Assembly (NCBI RefSeq): GCF_900115095.1
Contig: NZ_FOVH01000019.1
Coordinates: forward strand, 1 to 64,000
DNA from: Actinomadura madurae
Lineage (GTDB): Bacteria; Actinomycetota; Actinomycetes; Streptosporangiales; Streptosporangiaceae
Direction: 5' to 3'
Length of the DNA stretch: 64,000 nucleotides
Part shown: one piece after another, positions 1 through 7,871 of the stretch
Layout of the letters: every line of letters starts with the position of its first letter
Position numbering within the stretch: position 1 is the stretch's first letter
The notes under the pieces: model-generated
What the model was told of the DNA's origin: nothing
What the model saw: the letters and a program-made list of their open reading frames with translations, nothing else
The model's database searches: none
Position numbers and translations under genes: made by a program

Positions 1-1
1 C

Positions 2-310
2 ATCGCGCCGATCCGCTCCCGGCGCGGGCCGCGTCGGCGCCGTCCCGCCAAGCTGCACGGCGACAAGGGCTACGACTACGCCGACCTGCGGCGCTGGCTA
101 CGCAGGCGGGGCATCACGCCGCGCATCGCGCGCCGCGGCATCGAGTCCTCCGACCGGCTGGGGCGGCACCGCTGGGTGGTGGAACGGACGGTGTCCTGGC
201 TGAGCGGCTGCCGCCGCCTGCACCGCCGCTACGAACGCAAGCCCGAGCACTTCCTGGCCTTCGTCGGTATCGCCGCCACCCTCATCTGTCACCGCCGACT
301 CGCCAAATGA
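2..310 (+). mobile_element. IS5-type transposase, C-terminal remnant (cut by window edge)
   Basis: An open frame enters from the window edge and ends at a TGA at 308-310. The visible 102 residues contain HGDKGYDY, then RRGIESS and GRHRWVVERTVSWL, ending in an arginine-rich tail. The DKGYDY and RWVVERT...W blocks are the C-terminal part of the DDE catalytic core of IS5-family (IS1647/ISL2-like) transposases, including the catalytic Glu in VVERT. The N-terminal half lies outside the window, so I cannot say whether the element is complete. I see no clear terminal inverted repeat between 310 and 413. Confidence 0.75.
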
Positions 311-413
311 GATGACGTCTTACTCCGGACCGGTCGGATTCTTCCTTGCCGACCTGACATATGTCGGTACCGAACGTCCGGTGCCAGTGCCGAGGGACTG
401 CTAGGACGGGGCC

Positions 414-707
414 ATGACCGACTCTGAACTGCATAGGAAGCTGGACGCCCTCAGTGAGACGGTTTCCGTGCTCGCCGAAGCGCTCGGCGTGGCGAGCGAC
501 CCGGTCAAGGCTCGCCATGCGACGGTGCCCGGCGTCGACCGGCTTACCGCCGCGCAGGTCATGCGGGTGGGCTTCGCGACGACGCGCCTGGCGACCGGCT
601 ACAGCATCGAGCAGGTCGACCGGTTCCTCGACCGGGTCGCCGAGGAGATCGCCGTGCTGACCGTCGAGCGTGACGAGGCCCGGCGCGAGCGCGACGCGCT
701 CCGCTAG
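414..707 (+). CDS. Small DivIVA-domain protein
   Basis: A 97-residue protein. Residues about 46-75 hold the motif FATTRLATGYSIEQVDRFLDRV, which is the DivIVA-domain signature (F-x-x-(T/V)R-x-x-G-Y-x-x-x-x-V-D-x-F-L). An arginine/glutamate-rich helix that could start a coiled coil follows. Full DivIVA/Wag31 proteins are 250 residues or longer, so this is a short paralogue with a single DivIVA motif. In actinomycetes such proteins are usually peripheral membrane or polar-growth factors, but a specific role cannot be read here. The ATG at 414 follows a GGACGGGG stretch. Confidence 0.75.
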   Translation: MTDSELHRKLDALSETVSVLAEALGVASDPVKARHATVPGVDRLTAAQVMRVGFATTRLATGYSIEQVDRFLDRVAEEIAVLTVERDEARRERDALR

Positions 708-728
708 CCAATGGGTGCGGCGACGGTC

Positions 729-1928
729 CTATGGACGGTATGGGAGGTGGAGGGTTACTTGGGCGCCGCCGTGTGGGGGGTTGGTGAGGGTCAGGGTGGC
801 GCCTAGGACGGCTGCCTGGCCCTTGGCGATGGTCAGGCCTAGGCCGTGGCCGCCTGGGGTTTCGGTGGAGCCCTTGCGGAAGCGGGTCGGGCCCTCCTGG
901 AGGAGGTCGTCGGGGAAGCCCGGGCCGTGGTCGCGGATCGTGATCGTGGGGCCGTCCACCTCTACGTGGATGGGGTGGGCGCCGTGGCGGGTCGCGTTGG
1001 CCAGGACGTTGGTCAGGATGCGTTCGAGGCGCAGGGGGTCGGTCGCGACGACCGTGTCGGTGCGCACGGCGACCTCGGCGCCGGGGGCCAGGGCCTGGAC
1101 GCGGCGGGACGTGAACGCGCCGAGGGGCACCTCGGACAGGTCGGCGCGCTCGGTGGCGGTGTCCAGGCGGGCGACCTCCAGGACGTCCTCGACCAGGCCG
1201 CGGAGCGCGCCGACGCGGTCCCGCACCAGCTCGGCGGGGCGGCTCGGCGGGAGGAGTTCCGCCGCGGTGGTGAGGCCGGTCAGGGGTGTGCGGAGCTCGT
1301 GCGCGATGTCGGCGGTGACGCGGCGTTCGGCGTCCAGGCGGGCCTGGAGGGCGGTGGCCATCGCGTCCACCGCGCGGGCGAGGTCGGCGGTCTCGTCGCG
1401 GGCGCGGTCGCCGACGGCGTCGCCGACCCGGGTGCCGTGCTCGCCGTCCGCCACCTGGCGGGCCGCCGCGGCGGCGCGGCGGAGGCGGGACGAGAGCCGC
1501 GCGCCGATCAGGACGCCGGCGCCCGTCCCGCAGGCGACGACGGCGAGGGAGCCGAAGAGCAGGACCCGGTCGAGGGACGCGAGTTGTGCGCGGCGGCCCT
1601 CATAGGTGGACGCGAGGGAGATCACGCTGCCGCCGGCCGGGGCCGCCGCCCAGATCGTGTCGCCGTCCAGGAGCGTGGCGTGGTTGCCGCGGGCGGCGGC
1701 TCTGCGGAGTTCCGGGGGGAGGTCGGGGTCGTCGAGGGTGCCGCCGAAGGCCGGGGCGCCGGTGCGGGCGTACTCGCGCAGGACGAGGTCGAGGCGCTCT
1801 GTTTGGAGGCGGCGCGCCTCGTCGGCCTGGCGGCGGGCGAACGCGATGTGCACGGTCAGGCTGAGCGCCACCGCCGCGGCCGTGCTGACCAGGGCGATCA
1901 CCGCGGAGATCTTCCAGCGCAGGCTCAT
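729..1928 (-). CDS. cseC: Sensor histidine kinase, CseC-like
   Basis: A 399-residue membrane histidine kinase. A first transmembrane helix (about 8-30), a ~90-residue extracytoplasmic sensor segment, a second helix (about 121-143) and a HAMP linker precede the dimerisation motif TADIAHELRTPLTG with phospho-acceptor His210. The ATPase domain shows an N box (NVLANATRHG) and G boxes (DHGPGFP, GGHGLGLTIAKG). Its ATG overlaps the stop of the response regulator by ATGA, so the pair is translationally coupled. The gene order lipoprotein, regulator, kinase matches the Streptomyces cseA-cseB-cseC envelope-stress locus. The symbol rests on that order and on similarity of the regulator as I remember it. 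Confidence 0.8.
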   Translation of the reverse strand: MSLRWKISAVIALVSTAAAVALSLTVHIAFARRQADEARRLQTERLDLVLREYARTGAPAFGGTLDDPDLPPELRRAAARGNHATLLDGDTIWAAAPAGGSVISLASTYEGRRAQLASLDRVLLFGSLAVVACGTGAGVLIGARLSSRLRRAAAAARQVADGEHGTRVGDAVGDRARDETADLARAVDAMATALQARLDAERRVTADIAHELRTPLTGLTTAAELLPPSRPAELVRDRVGALRGLVEDVLEVARLDTATERADLSEVPLGAFTSRRVQALAPGAEVAVRTDTVVATDPLRLERILTNVLANATRHGAHPIHVEVDGPTITIRDHGPGFPDDLLQEGPTRFRKGSTETPGGHGLGLTIAKGQAAVLGATLTLTNPPHGGAQVTLHLPYRP

Positions 1929-2593
1929 TCGGTGTTCCGCAGCTTGTAGCCGAACCCCCGGACGGTCTCGATGCGGTCGGCGCCGATCTTGTTGCGGAGG
2001 CGCTGGACGTGCACGTCGACGAGGCGCGTGTCGCCGCCCGCCTCGTACTCCCAGACGTTCGCGAGCAGGACGTCCCGGGTCAGGACCGTGCCGGGGGACT
2101 CGGCGAACCGGAGCATGAGCTTCATCTCGGTGGGGGTCAGCGCGACGATCTTCCCCGCGCGGCGGACCTGCACGCCGTCCGGGTCGATCTCGACGTCGCC
2201 GAAGCGGCGGACTCCGGTCGGTCGGGTCGGCTGTCCCGCGCGCCTGAGTTGGGCGCGGATGCGGGCGGTCAGGACGGCGCCGTCGAACGGCTTGGTGACG
2301 TAGTCGTCGGCGCCCGCCTCCAGGCCCACGATGATGTCCACCGGGTCGTCCCGCGCGGACACCATGATCACCGGGATGAGGCTCGCCTCGCGGATGCGGC
2401 GGCACAGGCTCACGCCGTTGAGGCCGGGGAGCATCACGTCGAGGAGGGCCAGGTCGGGACGTTCGGCGTGGAAGGCGTCCAGGGCCGCGCGGCCGTCGGC
2501 GGAGGCGGTCACGCGGAAGCCGTCGCGTTCAAGGGTGAGCTGGGTCGTCTCCCTGATCACGTCGTCGTCCTCGACGAGGAGCACGTGGCTCAC
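1925..2593 (-). CDS. cseB: OmpR-type response regulator, CseB-like
   Basis: A 222-residue two-domain regulator. The receiver has acidic residues in VEDDD, phospho-acceptor Asp52 in ALLDVMLPG, and the conserved Lys in VTKPFD. The C-terminal winged helix has the OmpR signature (LTPTEMKLMLRF ... VDVHVQRLRNKIG ... RGFGYKL). It starts at a GTG that overlaps the stop of the lipoprotein gene (GTGA). The sequence closely resembles my recollection of Streptomyces CseB, which controls sigE in cell-envelope stress. No sigE-like gene lies immediately upstream here, so the regulated target may differ. Confidence 0.82.
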   Translation of the reverse strand: MSHVLLVEDDDVIRETTQLTLERDGFRVTASADGRAALDAFHAERPDLALLDVMLPGLNGVSLCRRIREASLIPVIMVSARDDPVDIIVGLEAGADDYVTKPFDGAVLTARIRAQLRRAGQPTRPTGVRRFGDVEIDPDGVQVRRAGKIVALTPTEMKLMLRFAESPGTVLTRDVLLANVWEYEAGGDTRLVDVHVQRLRNKIGADRIETVRGFGYKLRNTE

Positions 2594-3135
2594 CGGCCGG
2601 CCTCCGCGAACCGGGTGCCGTCCCAGCGCAGCGGTGTCGCGCGGGTCGTGCTCGGGCACGGCTCGTCGTCGCCGGGGTTGAACACCGGACGTTCCAGGCG
2701 GAGGCCGGTGCCGTCCGCCGTGACCCGGCCGCCTGCCTCCTCGGTGCCGAAGACCCGCTCGGGGCGTCCCTCGTCCAGGCGGTAGACGAACGCTCCCAGC
2801 GTGCCGCCGCAGGCGGTGTGGTCCTCGCAGCCGGCAACGTCCATCAGCACGACCGTGCCCGCGCCGCCGACCGTGGCGTAGCGCGTGTACACCGGGTACC
2901 AGCCGCGGAACGCGCCGTTCGCGCAGGGGCGGGCCACCGCGGCCTTGATGCGGTGGCCGACGCCAGGGTCGTCGCGGAGCACGCGGACCTCGTCGACCGT
3001 GGGGCTGCCGTCCGCCACCGGCGGTGTCGACGCCCGCACGTCCTCGGCCCGGCCCTCGACGCGCAGCCCGGCTCCGGGCGTCCCGCATCCGGTCAGGGCC
3101 AGCCCGGCGAGCACGACCGTGAGCGTTCTCCTCAT
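2590..3135 (-). CDS. Lipoprotein, CseA-like
   Basis: A 181-residue protein whose N-terminus MRRTLTVVLAGLALTGCG is a lipoprotein signal with a lipobox (L-T-G-C, Cys17). Four further cysteines, near DVAGCEDHTACGG and at DEPCPST among others, suggest disulfides outside the cell. It is the first gene of a coupled operon with the response regulator and the kinase; each junction overlaps by four bases. By position and general architecture it corresponds to CseA, the lipoprotein that restrains the CseBC/sigE response in Streptomyces. Function is inferred from context rather than from a recognisable domain. Confidence 0.65.
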   Translation of the reverse strand: MRRTLTVVLAGLALTGCGTPGAGLRVEGRAEDVRASTPPVADGSPTVDEVRVLRDDPGVGHRIKAAVARPCANGAFRGWYPVYTRYATVGGAGTVVLMDVAGCEDHTACGGTLGAFVYRLDEGRPERVFGTEEAGGRVTADGTGLRLERPVFNPGDDEPCPSTTRATPLRWDGTRFAEAGR

Positions 3136-3261
3136 GATGCGGCGATGCTATCCGCCGGGCCGGGACGCGCCGGACGCTGTTACACAACCTACGGAAAACC
3201 GCCGGGCAGCCGAGTGAAAGGCGTGAATGGCCCGAGGTTTCCGCTTTCTAGCGTGACCGCC

Positions 3262-3933
3262 ATGATGACCAAGAAATGGCTCGTGATCGTGTCACTTCCC
3301 CTTTTCGCGCTGGCCTGCGGCGCTGAGACCGCCATCGTCAGATCGGCGCCCGGTGCCCCTCCGGACAACACCGTCTACGGGGTGCGGACGACCGATCGGG
3401 TCGCGTTCCTGACCATCGACGACGGCGTCACCCGTGACCCCGGAATGGTCAAGGCGCTGCGCGACGCGAAGGTCAAGGCGACCTTCTTCCTCACCGCCCA
3501 GTACGTCCGCGCCGACCCCGGATTCTTCGCCCGGTTGGCCCGCGAGACCGGGTCCGTCGTCGAGAACCACACCCTCACCCATCCGAACCTGGAGGGCATG
3601 TCGCGCGATGCGCAGCGCCACGAGATCTGCGGTGCCTCGGACGACTTCGCCAAGGACTTCGGCCGCCGTCCGACGCTGCTGCGTCCGCCTTATGGCGCCC
3701 GGGACGAGACCACCGCCGACGCCGCCGCCGAATGCGGCATCACGCACATCGTGAACTGGAGCGCCGAAATAGCCGGAGGCAAGACGACCTTCGCCGCGGG
3801 GAACCGGCTCAAGCCCGGTGACATCGTCCTCGCGCACTTCCGGCGCACGTTCGCCGCGGACGTGGCCGAATTCGTCCGCCAGACCGAACGGGCGAACCTG
3901 ACGCCCGCGCTGCTGGAGGACTATCTCGATTGA
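3262..3933 (+). CDS. Secreted polysaccharide deacetylase (NodB/CE4)
   Basis: A 223-residue CE4-family deacetylase expected to remove N- or O-acetyl groups from a cell-wall or capsule polysaccharide. The signal is a lipoprotein type (LFALACGAE, Cys18). The NodB motifs are present: FLTIDDGV (motif 1, Asp-Asp), HTLTHPNL (motif 2, the two metal-binding His) and LRPPYGARD (motif 3), with a late VLAHF (motif 5-like). I chose the first of two adjacent ATG codons. Its stop touches the stop of the convergent SepF-like gene with no intervening base (TGATCA). Confidence 0.88.
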   Translation: MMTKKWLVIVSLPLFALACGAETAIVRSAPGAPPDNTVYGVRTTDRVAFLTIDDGVTRDPGMVKALRDAKVKATFFLTAQYVRADPGFFARLARETGSVVENHTLTHPNLEGMSRDAQRHEICGASDDFAKDFGRRPTLLRPPYGARDETTADAAAECGITHIVNWSAEIAGGKTTFAAGNRLKPGDIVLAHFRRTFAADVAEFVRQTERANLTPALLEDYLD

Positions 3934-4140
3934 TCAGGGCTGGAGGAGGAACAGTTTCCGGTCGACGCGGTCCAGGGCGCCGCCGCGGCCGAAGACGAGA
4001 CCGGTGGCGAAGTCGACCAGGCGTTTGGCGTCGCCGTCCGTGAGGTCCGTCAGGTCCATGAGCACCGGGACGCCCTTGCGGAAGAAGTGCCCGACGTACA
4101 GGACCTCGTTGTAGTTCTGGGGACGCAGCGACTTGACCAC
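3934..4140 (-). CDS. Minimal SepF-like protein (DUF552 core only)
   Basis: A 68-residue protein that matches the core of cell-division protein SepF: VKSLRPQNYNEVLYVGHFFR, then GVPVLMDLTDL, then AKRLVDFATGLVFGRGG and a DRKLFLLQP end. SepF normally has an N-terminal amphipathic membrane-binding helix plus a variable linker before this FtsZ-binding core. Here the frame is closed by a TGA only about ten codons before the GTG start, so that part is missing. Actinomycetes often carry several SepF paralogues. This one could act as a dimerisation partner, or it could be a truncated copy. No good ribosome site is visible. Confidence 0.7.
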   Translation of the reverse strand: MVKSLRPQNYNEVLYVGHFFRKGVPVLMDLTDLTDGDAKRLVDFATGLVFGRGGALDRVDRKLFLLQP

Positions 4141-4196
4141 CGCACCAGTCTGCCCGTTCGGCGCGCCCGGTCAAGGGACCCGCGCCAGAAGAAATT

Positions 4197-4230
4197 CGTC
4201 AAGAAGACTTGACGTCAGGGTAGCTTGACG
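4197..4230. promoter_or_regulatory. Inverted repeat with extra half-site before HTH gene
   Basis: CGTCAAG (4197-4203), a 4-nt spacer and CTTGACG (4208-4214) form a perfect 7-bp inverted repeat. A third copy, CTTGACG, follows at 4224-4230, 16 bp from the second. The site lies 15-48 bp upstream of the ATG at 4245, so it could be an autoregulatory operator. The TTGACG units could also serve as -35 elements. Confidence 0.5.
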
Positions 4231-4244
4231 CGCAGACTCGCGGG

Positions 4245-4622
4245 ATGGTCACTCCAGATGCGATAGAGCGGGACATCACGCTGACGAGCGCGGCGGCCAG
4301 GTACGACGAGCTGTGGGTGCGGGACGCCGTGGGGGAGTCGCCGCTCGGGCGCGAGGAGGTGCTCGAGATGCTCGCGCTCGGGGAGGTGATCGCGCGGAAG
4401 GCGGTGTACGGGCGGCAGCTCGCCGTCCGGTCCGCGCGGCGGGCCGGGGCGTCGTGGGCGCAGATCGGCGCGGCGACCGGGGTCAGCAAGCAGGCCGCCT
4501 GGGAGGCGCACGGTAAATGGATCGACGATCAGGCCGAGCAGCACCGGCACCGTGACTACCAGGGGCTGGACGAGGAACAGGTGGCGGCCGCCCGGCGGCT
4601 GGCGGGCCGCGCCGACGAGTAG
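4245..4622 (+). CDS. Small helix-turn-helix protein
   Basis: A 125-residue protein with a helix-turn-helix in the middle: RRAGASWAQIGAATGVSKQAAWEAHGKW, at about residues 65-92. This A-S-W-x-x-I-G-x-A-x-G-V-S-K-Q-A-A-W pattern is frequent in small actinobacterial DNA-binding proteins and resembles sigma region 4 or Xre-like recognition helices. The N-terminal half is helical and acidic. A perfect inverted repeat directly upstream is a candidate binding site. Targets are unknown. Confidence 0.65.
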   Translation: MVTPDAIERDITLTSAAARYDELWVRDAVGESPLGREEVLEMLALGEVIARKAVYGRQLAVRSARRAGASWAQIGAATGVSKQAAWEAHGKWIDDQAEQHRHRDYQGLDEEQVAAARRLAGRADE

Positions 4623-4735
4623 CCTGGCCCGGCGTTCCGATAATGGCGCTTCCGGTCATCTCTTTTTCCGGTGGCTGGAGTTTCCCTTCAGGATCAAGGG
4701 GAAATCTGCCAGTCGAGGGAACGGAGGCGATTGGC

Positions 4736-5149
4736 ATGGAGGTCGTTCTCGAAATGACCCTGCCGAGGAACGCCGAGAGTGCACCGCTGGTGCGGCACAC
4801 GCTCGACGCCTCCCTCCGCGGGCTCGGAGTGGGATCCGAGATCCGTGCCGATATCGCGCTCGCGCTGGGCGAGGCGTGCGCGAACGTCATTCAGCACGCG
4901 GCGGCCGGAATGGAGTACGAGGTCCGGGCGCGGATGGACGGGGCGCGATGCGTCGTGGACGTCATCGACGGGGGCACGGACGACGCGGCGGAAGGAGCCG
5001 ACGGCTGGGAGGGCGCGCAGGCGCCGCCGCTCGCCGAGCACGGGCGGGGGCTGCGGCTGATGCGGGCGTTCACGGAGGACCTGCGGATCGCCGCGCGGGA
5101 CCGGAGCAGGGGCTCGGTCGTGCATTTCGAGAAGTCGCTGGCGGGCTGA
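4736..5149 (+). CDS. Anti-sigma-type ATP-binding protein (HATPase_c_2)
   Basis: A 137-residue single-domain GHKL ATPase of the RsbW/SpoIIAB type. The N box is LALGEACANVIQHAAA, the G1 box is VDVIDGG, and the G2-like turn is EHGRGLRLMRAF. Such proteins bind sigma factors or anti-anti-sigma proteins in partner-switching. I chose the ATG at 4736 because CGGAGG lies at the right distance upstream; longer in-frame starts lack one. No sigma factor or STAS-domain antagonist is adjacent. A related protein lies at 48074-48538. Confidence 0.8.
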   Translation: MEVVLEMTLPRNAESAPLVRHTLDASLRGLGVGSEIRADIALALGEACANVIQHAAAGMEYEVRARMDGARCVVDVIDGGTDDAAEGADGWEGAQAPPLAEHGRGLRLMRAFTEDLRIAARDRSRGSVVHFEKSLAG

Positions 5150-5161
5150 CCGGCATGGAGA

Positions 5162-5191
5162 CGGCCCGGCGGGCTGTTGCCCACCGGGCCG
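5162..5191. terminator. Hairpin between convergent genes
   Basis: CGGCCCGG ... CCGGGCCG with an inner GGGC/GCCC helix, one mismatch and a TGTT loop. It sits between the ends of the convergent genes at 4736-5149 and 5207-5863 and could terminate transcription from both sides. There is no T-run, as is usual in this GC range. Confidence 0.65.
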
Positions 5192-5206
5192 CGCATCGGG
5201 CACCGG

Positions 5207-5863
5207 TCAGCCGGTGACGGGCAGGTCGTGCTCGACCGGGGTCGGGGCGGGCGCCTCGGCCGGGGCCTTCGCGCGCCCGCAGGTGGCGGACGCGACCCGG
5301 ACGGCGCCCTTGCCGCCGGGCAGGTTCAGCTCCATGGCGGTGACGGCGAGCCGGCCGTCGGCCGTGCGCTGCTGCTTGTTGAGGACCAGGGACGTCCGGC
5401 CGAGGCCGTCCACGTCGACGGGGACGGTGGTGTTCGGCGGCGGCGAGGCGTCCAGCCGGCGGCCGGCGAGGACGGCGTGCGCGAGGTGCGCCGAGCCGCG
5501 CCCGGCGGTGCACTTCGCGGACACCGCGCTGGCCAGCAGCTTGGCCTTCGGGACGGCCAGCCGCGCGACGGTCGAGCTGGCGCGGGCGGCGGAGGCCTTC
5601 ACGTCCAGCGCGGAGGCCGACACGAGCCCGGTGCGGTTCTCCCGCAGCAGGCTCTTGCTGACCGTGCCCGTGCGGGACGCGACGGCGGGCACCGGCGGGA
5701 CGGCCACCGGCCCGGTGACCGTCAGCCCGTACGCGGAGCCCTCGCCCCCGGGCGTCGCGGCGAGGGCGGGCGCCGAGGCGAGGGCGGGCGCGGCGGGCGC
5801 GGCGAGGCCGGCGGCCAGGAGCCCGGTCGTGGCGAGGCGCTTGGCGAGATGGGTGTGACGCAT
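5207..5863 (-). CDS. Secreted protein, choice-of-anchor-P-like, ending in LPVTG
   Basis: A 218-residue exported protein. The N-terminus has a basic region, a hydrophobic core (LATTGLLAAGLAAPAAPALA) and an Ala-x-Ala cleavage region. The mature part starts SAYGLTVTGPVAVPPVP and contains two cysteines (AKCTAG, ATCGRA), a pattern I associate with actinobacterial choice-of-anchor P proteins. A Pro/Ala-rich stretch leads to HDLPVTG directly followed by the TGA stop. LPxTG is a sortase signal, but the hydrophobic helix and basic tail that should follow are absent, so anchoring is doubtful. No frame downstream restores a membrane helix. Confidence 0.6.
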   Translation of the reverse strand: MRHTHLAKRLATTGLLAAGLAAPAAPALASAPALAATPGGEGSAYGLTVTGPVAVPPVPAVASRTGTVSKSLLRENRTGLVSASALDVKASAARASSTVARLAVPKAKLLASAVSAKCTAGRGSAHLAHAVLAGRRLDASPPPNTTVPVDVDGLGRTSLVLNKQQRTADGRLAVTAMELNLPGGKGAVRVASATCGRAKAPAEAPAPTPVEHDLPVTG

Positions 5864-5908
5864 GGACGTACTCCGATTCTTGAGAGAGCTGGGGGTGCCT
5901 GCGGCCGG

Positions 5909-6724
5909 TCAGGCCGTGATGAGCACCAGTGATCCGAGCGGGACGCGGGACAGGGCCTTCAGCGCGTCCGCGGGTACCCGGACGCAGCCGTGCGTGATCG
6001 CCTTGCCGAACACCGAGGCGTCGGGCCAGCCGTGCAGCGCGACGGTGCCGGGACCGCCGCCGAAGGTGTCGAGGGTCGCCGAGTGGGTGCCGAGCGGCAG
6101 GACGGTCGGGCTCGGCGTCTTCTTGGCCGGCGCGAGGTTCGCCATGAGGAACGTCCGGCCCGGCGGTGTCGGGGTCTTCGCGCCGCCGACCGCGACCTTC
6201 CACCGGCCGACCGTGCGCTCGGACCTGCGCAGCGTGAGCCGCCTCTGGGCGAGCTCGACCCGGACGGTGTAGGGCGAGTGCGCCGTCTTCAGCCCGGCGG
6301 CGGAGACCCAACCGCTCGCCTGGTTGGGACGGCTCGGCAGGAGCACCCGCCGCCAGTCGCCGGAGCTCTCCACCACGGGCACCCAGGTAGGGCCGCCCAG
6401 TTCGGTGGTGGGAAGGGTGGCGATCCGGCGCCCGCCCGGACGGTCGAACACCGCCGCCGCCGTGGCCGGGTGCGCGACCAGGCCGTCGGTGGTGCCGTCG
6501 GGCGCGTCGTCCCTGGGGGCGCCGGAGATCGTGGTGAACGTGGTCGCCTCGGGGACCTTGGCGGCTCCCGCCGCCCCCGGGCCCCCGCTCCGTCCTCCGC
6601 CCGCGGACGCCGTGTTCTGCCGGGTCGCCCCGCCGCAGCCGGCGAGCGACAGCAGCAGGACGGCGGTGAGCCCGCCCGCGGTGAGGGCACGGGCGGAATG
6701 CCGCCGGGCCATTGTTGTCGCCAT
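5909..6724 (-). CDS. L,D-transpeptidase lipoprotein (YkuD)
   Basis: A 271-residue protein with a lipobox signal (LLLSLAGCGG) and a Gly/Ser-rich linker. A central region (about 85-150) reads like an SH3-type segment (VFDRPGGRRIATLP...GPTWVPVV...GWV). The C-terminal YkuD domain (about 150-271) has the catalytic signature HGW...GKAITHGCVRV, with nucleophile Cys247 and His245. The family makes 3-3 crosslinks in peptidoglycan or attaches proteins to it, at the outer face of the membrane. A second in-frame ATG lies four codons on; neither start has a strong ribosome site. Confidence 0.9.
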   Translation of the reverse strand: MATTMARRHSARALTAGGLTAVLLLSLAGCGGATRQNTASAGGGRSGGPGAAGAAKVPEATTFTTISGAPRDDAPDGTTDGLVAHPATAAAVFDRPGGRRIATLPTTELGGPTWVPVVESSGDWRRVLLPSRPNQASGWVSAAGLKTAHSPYTVRVELAQRRLTLRRSERTVGRWKVAVGGAKTPTPPGRTFLMANLAPAKKTPSPTVLPLGTHSATLDTFGGGPGTVALHGWPDASVFGKAITHGCVRVPADALKALSRVPLGSLVLITA

Positions 6725-6877
6725 GGGCCGCGATGTTAGTAGTGGTGAAGGCGCCCGTAGCGGTAATGGCGAAAAACGCGCCGGAACCCGCGAATGTAAA
6801 TGTCGATAAGCCTCGATTTTATTGGCTCTTTGTGGAGCGTCGCGACTAAGCCGAGAAAAGCGGATTCATGGGACAGG

Positions 6878-7352
6878 TCAGACGCGTATGGAGACCGAGC
6901 CGTCCTCGCCGTCGCGCTTGGAGGCAGCGTCGTGGAATTCGGTGAGCCCCCACAGCAGCGCGGCCCGCGCGGGCGCCGGCATCTTGGCCAGCACGCGGGC
7001 GAGGTCCGCGCGGCGGCGCAGCCGGAGCCGGTCGAGGAGCGCCTGCCCGTCCGGGCTCAGCCGGACCGTCACCTCGCGGCGATCGCGCCCCGGGTCGCGG
7101 GTCAGCAGGCCGGCGGCCTCCAGCCGGTCGCACAGGCGGCTCGCCGACGACACCAGGGCGCCCAGCGTGCCCGCCAGGTGGCTGATGTTGACCGGGCCGC
7201 GCTCCAGCACGAACAGCGCGCGCAGTTGTGCGGACGGGACGGGGACGTCGGCGGCGTTGTGGGCGCGCGACCAGACGTCCATCAGGGTGGAGGCCGCGTC
7301 GTCGAGCGCGGCGGCGGAGTCCTCGGCTTGCTCACTCGACGTGTCCACCATG
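6878..7352 (-). CDS. MarR-family transcriptional regulator
   Basis: A winged-helix regulator of 157 residues from the ATG at 7352, chosen because GGAGGG lies just upstream; a longer in-frame start exists at 7387. The fold is readable: a dimerisation helix, SAQLRALFVLERGPVNISHLA, the recognition helix SSASRLCDRLEAAGLL, and the wing with the MarR-typical DPGRDRREVTVRLSPDG. The C-terminal helix completes the dimer interface. Effector and targets are unknown. It lies downstream of the phosphatase/kinase/receiver operon on the same strand. Confidence 0.85.
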
Positions 7353-7433
7353 CCCTCCACTGTTACACACGAGGACGACCGCGGCATACCGGGATCAGGG
7401 GGTGATCGTCCGCCTCGGGGGGCAGGCCGGACG

Positions 7434-7871
7434 TCAGCGCGGGAGCTTGACCACGGTGACGAAGAAGTCGTCGATGCGGCGGACGACGGAGATGAACTGG
7501 TCGAAGTCGACGGGCTTGGTGACGTAGGCGTTGGCGTGCAGGTGGTAGCTGCGCAGGATGTCCTCGTCCGCCTCGGACGTGGTGAGGACGACGACCGGGA
7601 TCCGGCGCAGGTCGTCGTCGTCCTTGACCTCCTGCAGCACCTCGCGGCCGTCCTTGCGCGGCAGGTTCAGGTCGAGCAGCATCAGGTCCGGGCGCGGGGC
7701 GTCCGCGTACTCCCCCTCCCGGCGCAGGAACGCCATCGCCTGCTCGCCGTCGTTGACGACGTGCAGGGAGTTGTTGACCTTGTTGTGCTCGAACGCCTCG
7801 ACCGTCAGCAGGACGTCACCCGGGTCGTCCTCGACCAGCAGGACCTCGATGGGGCGCGGGCCTTCATTCAT
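7434..7871 (-). CDS. Single-domain response regulator (Rcp1/CheY-like)
   Basis: A 145-residue stand-alone receiver. The acidic pocket is VEDDPGD, the phospho-acceptor Asp is in LMLLDLNLPRKDG, the Thr/Ser switch is in VVVLTTSEAD, and the conserved Lys is in YVTKPVDFDQF. The insertions around NDGEQAMAFLRREGEYADAPRPD are typical of Rcp1-type receivers that partner with phytochrome-like or CHASE3 kinases. Its start overlaps the end of the upstream kinase by 8 bp, so the kinase is its likely donor. No output domain is present; it probably acts by protein contact. Confidence 0.88.
   Translation of the reverse strand: MNEGPRPIEVLLVEDDPGDVLLTVEAFEHNKVNNSLHVVNDGEQAMAFLRREGEYADAPRPDLMLLDLNLPRKDGREVLQEVKDDDDLRRIPVVVLTTSEADEDILRSYHLHANAYVTKPVDFDQFISVVRRIDDFFVTVVKLPR

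Noticed and set aside
3136..3261. A sigE gene belonging to the cse-like operon
   Set aside because: The 126-bp gap is non-coding and the next gene is a divergent deacetylase. The ECF gene at 10930 has its own membrane partner.
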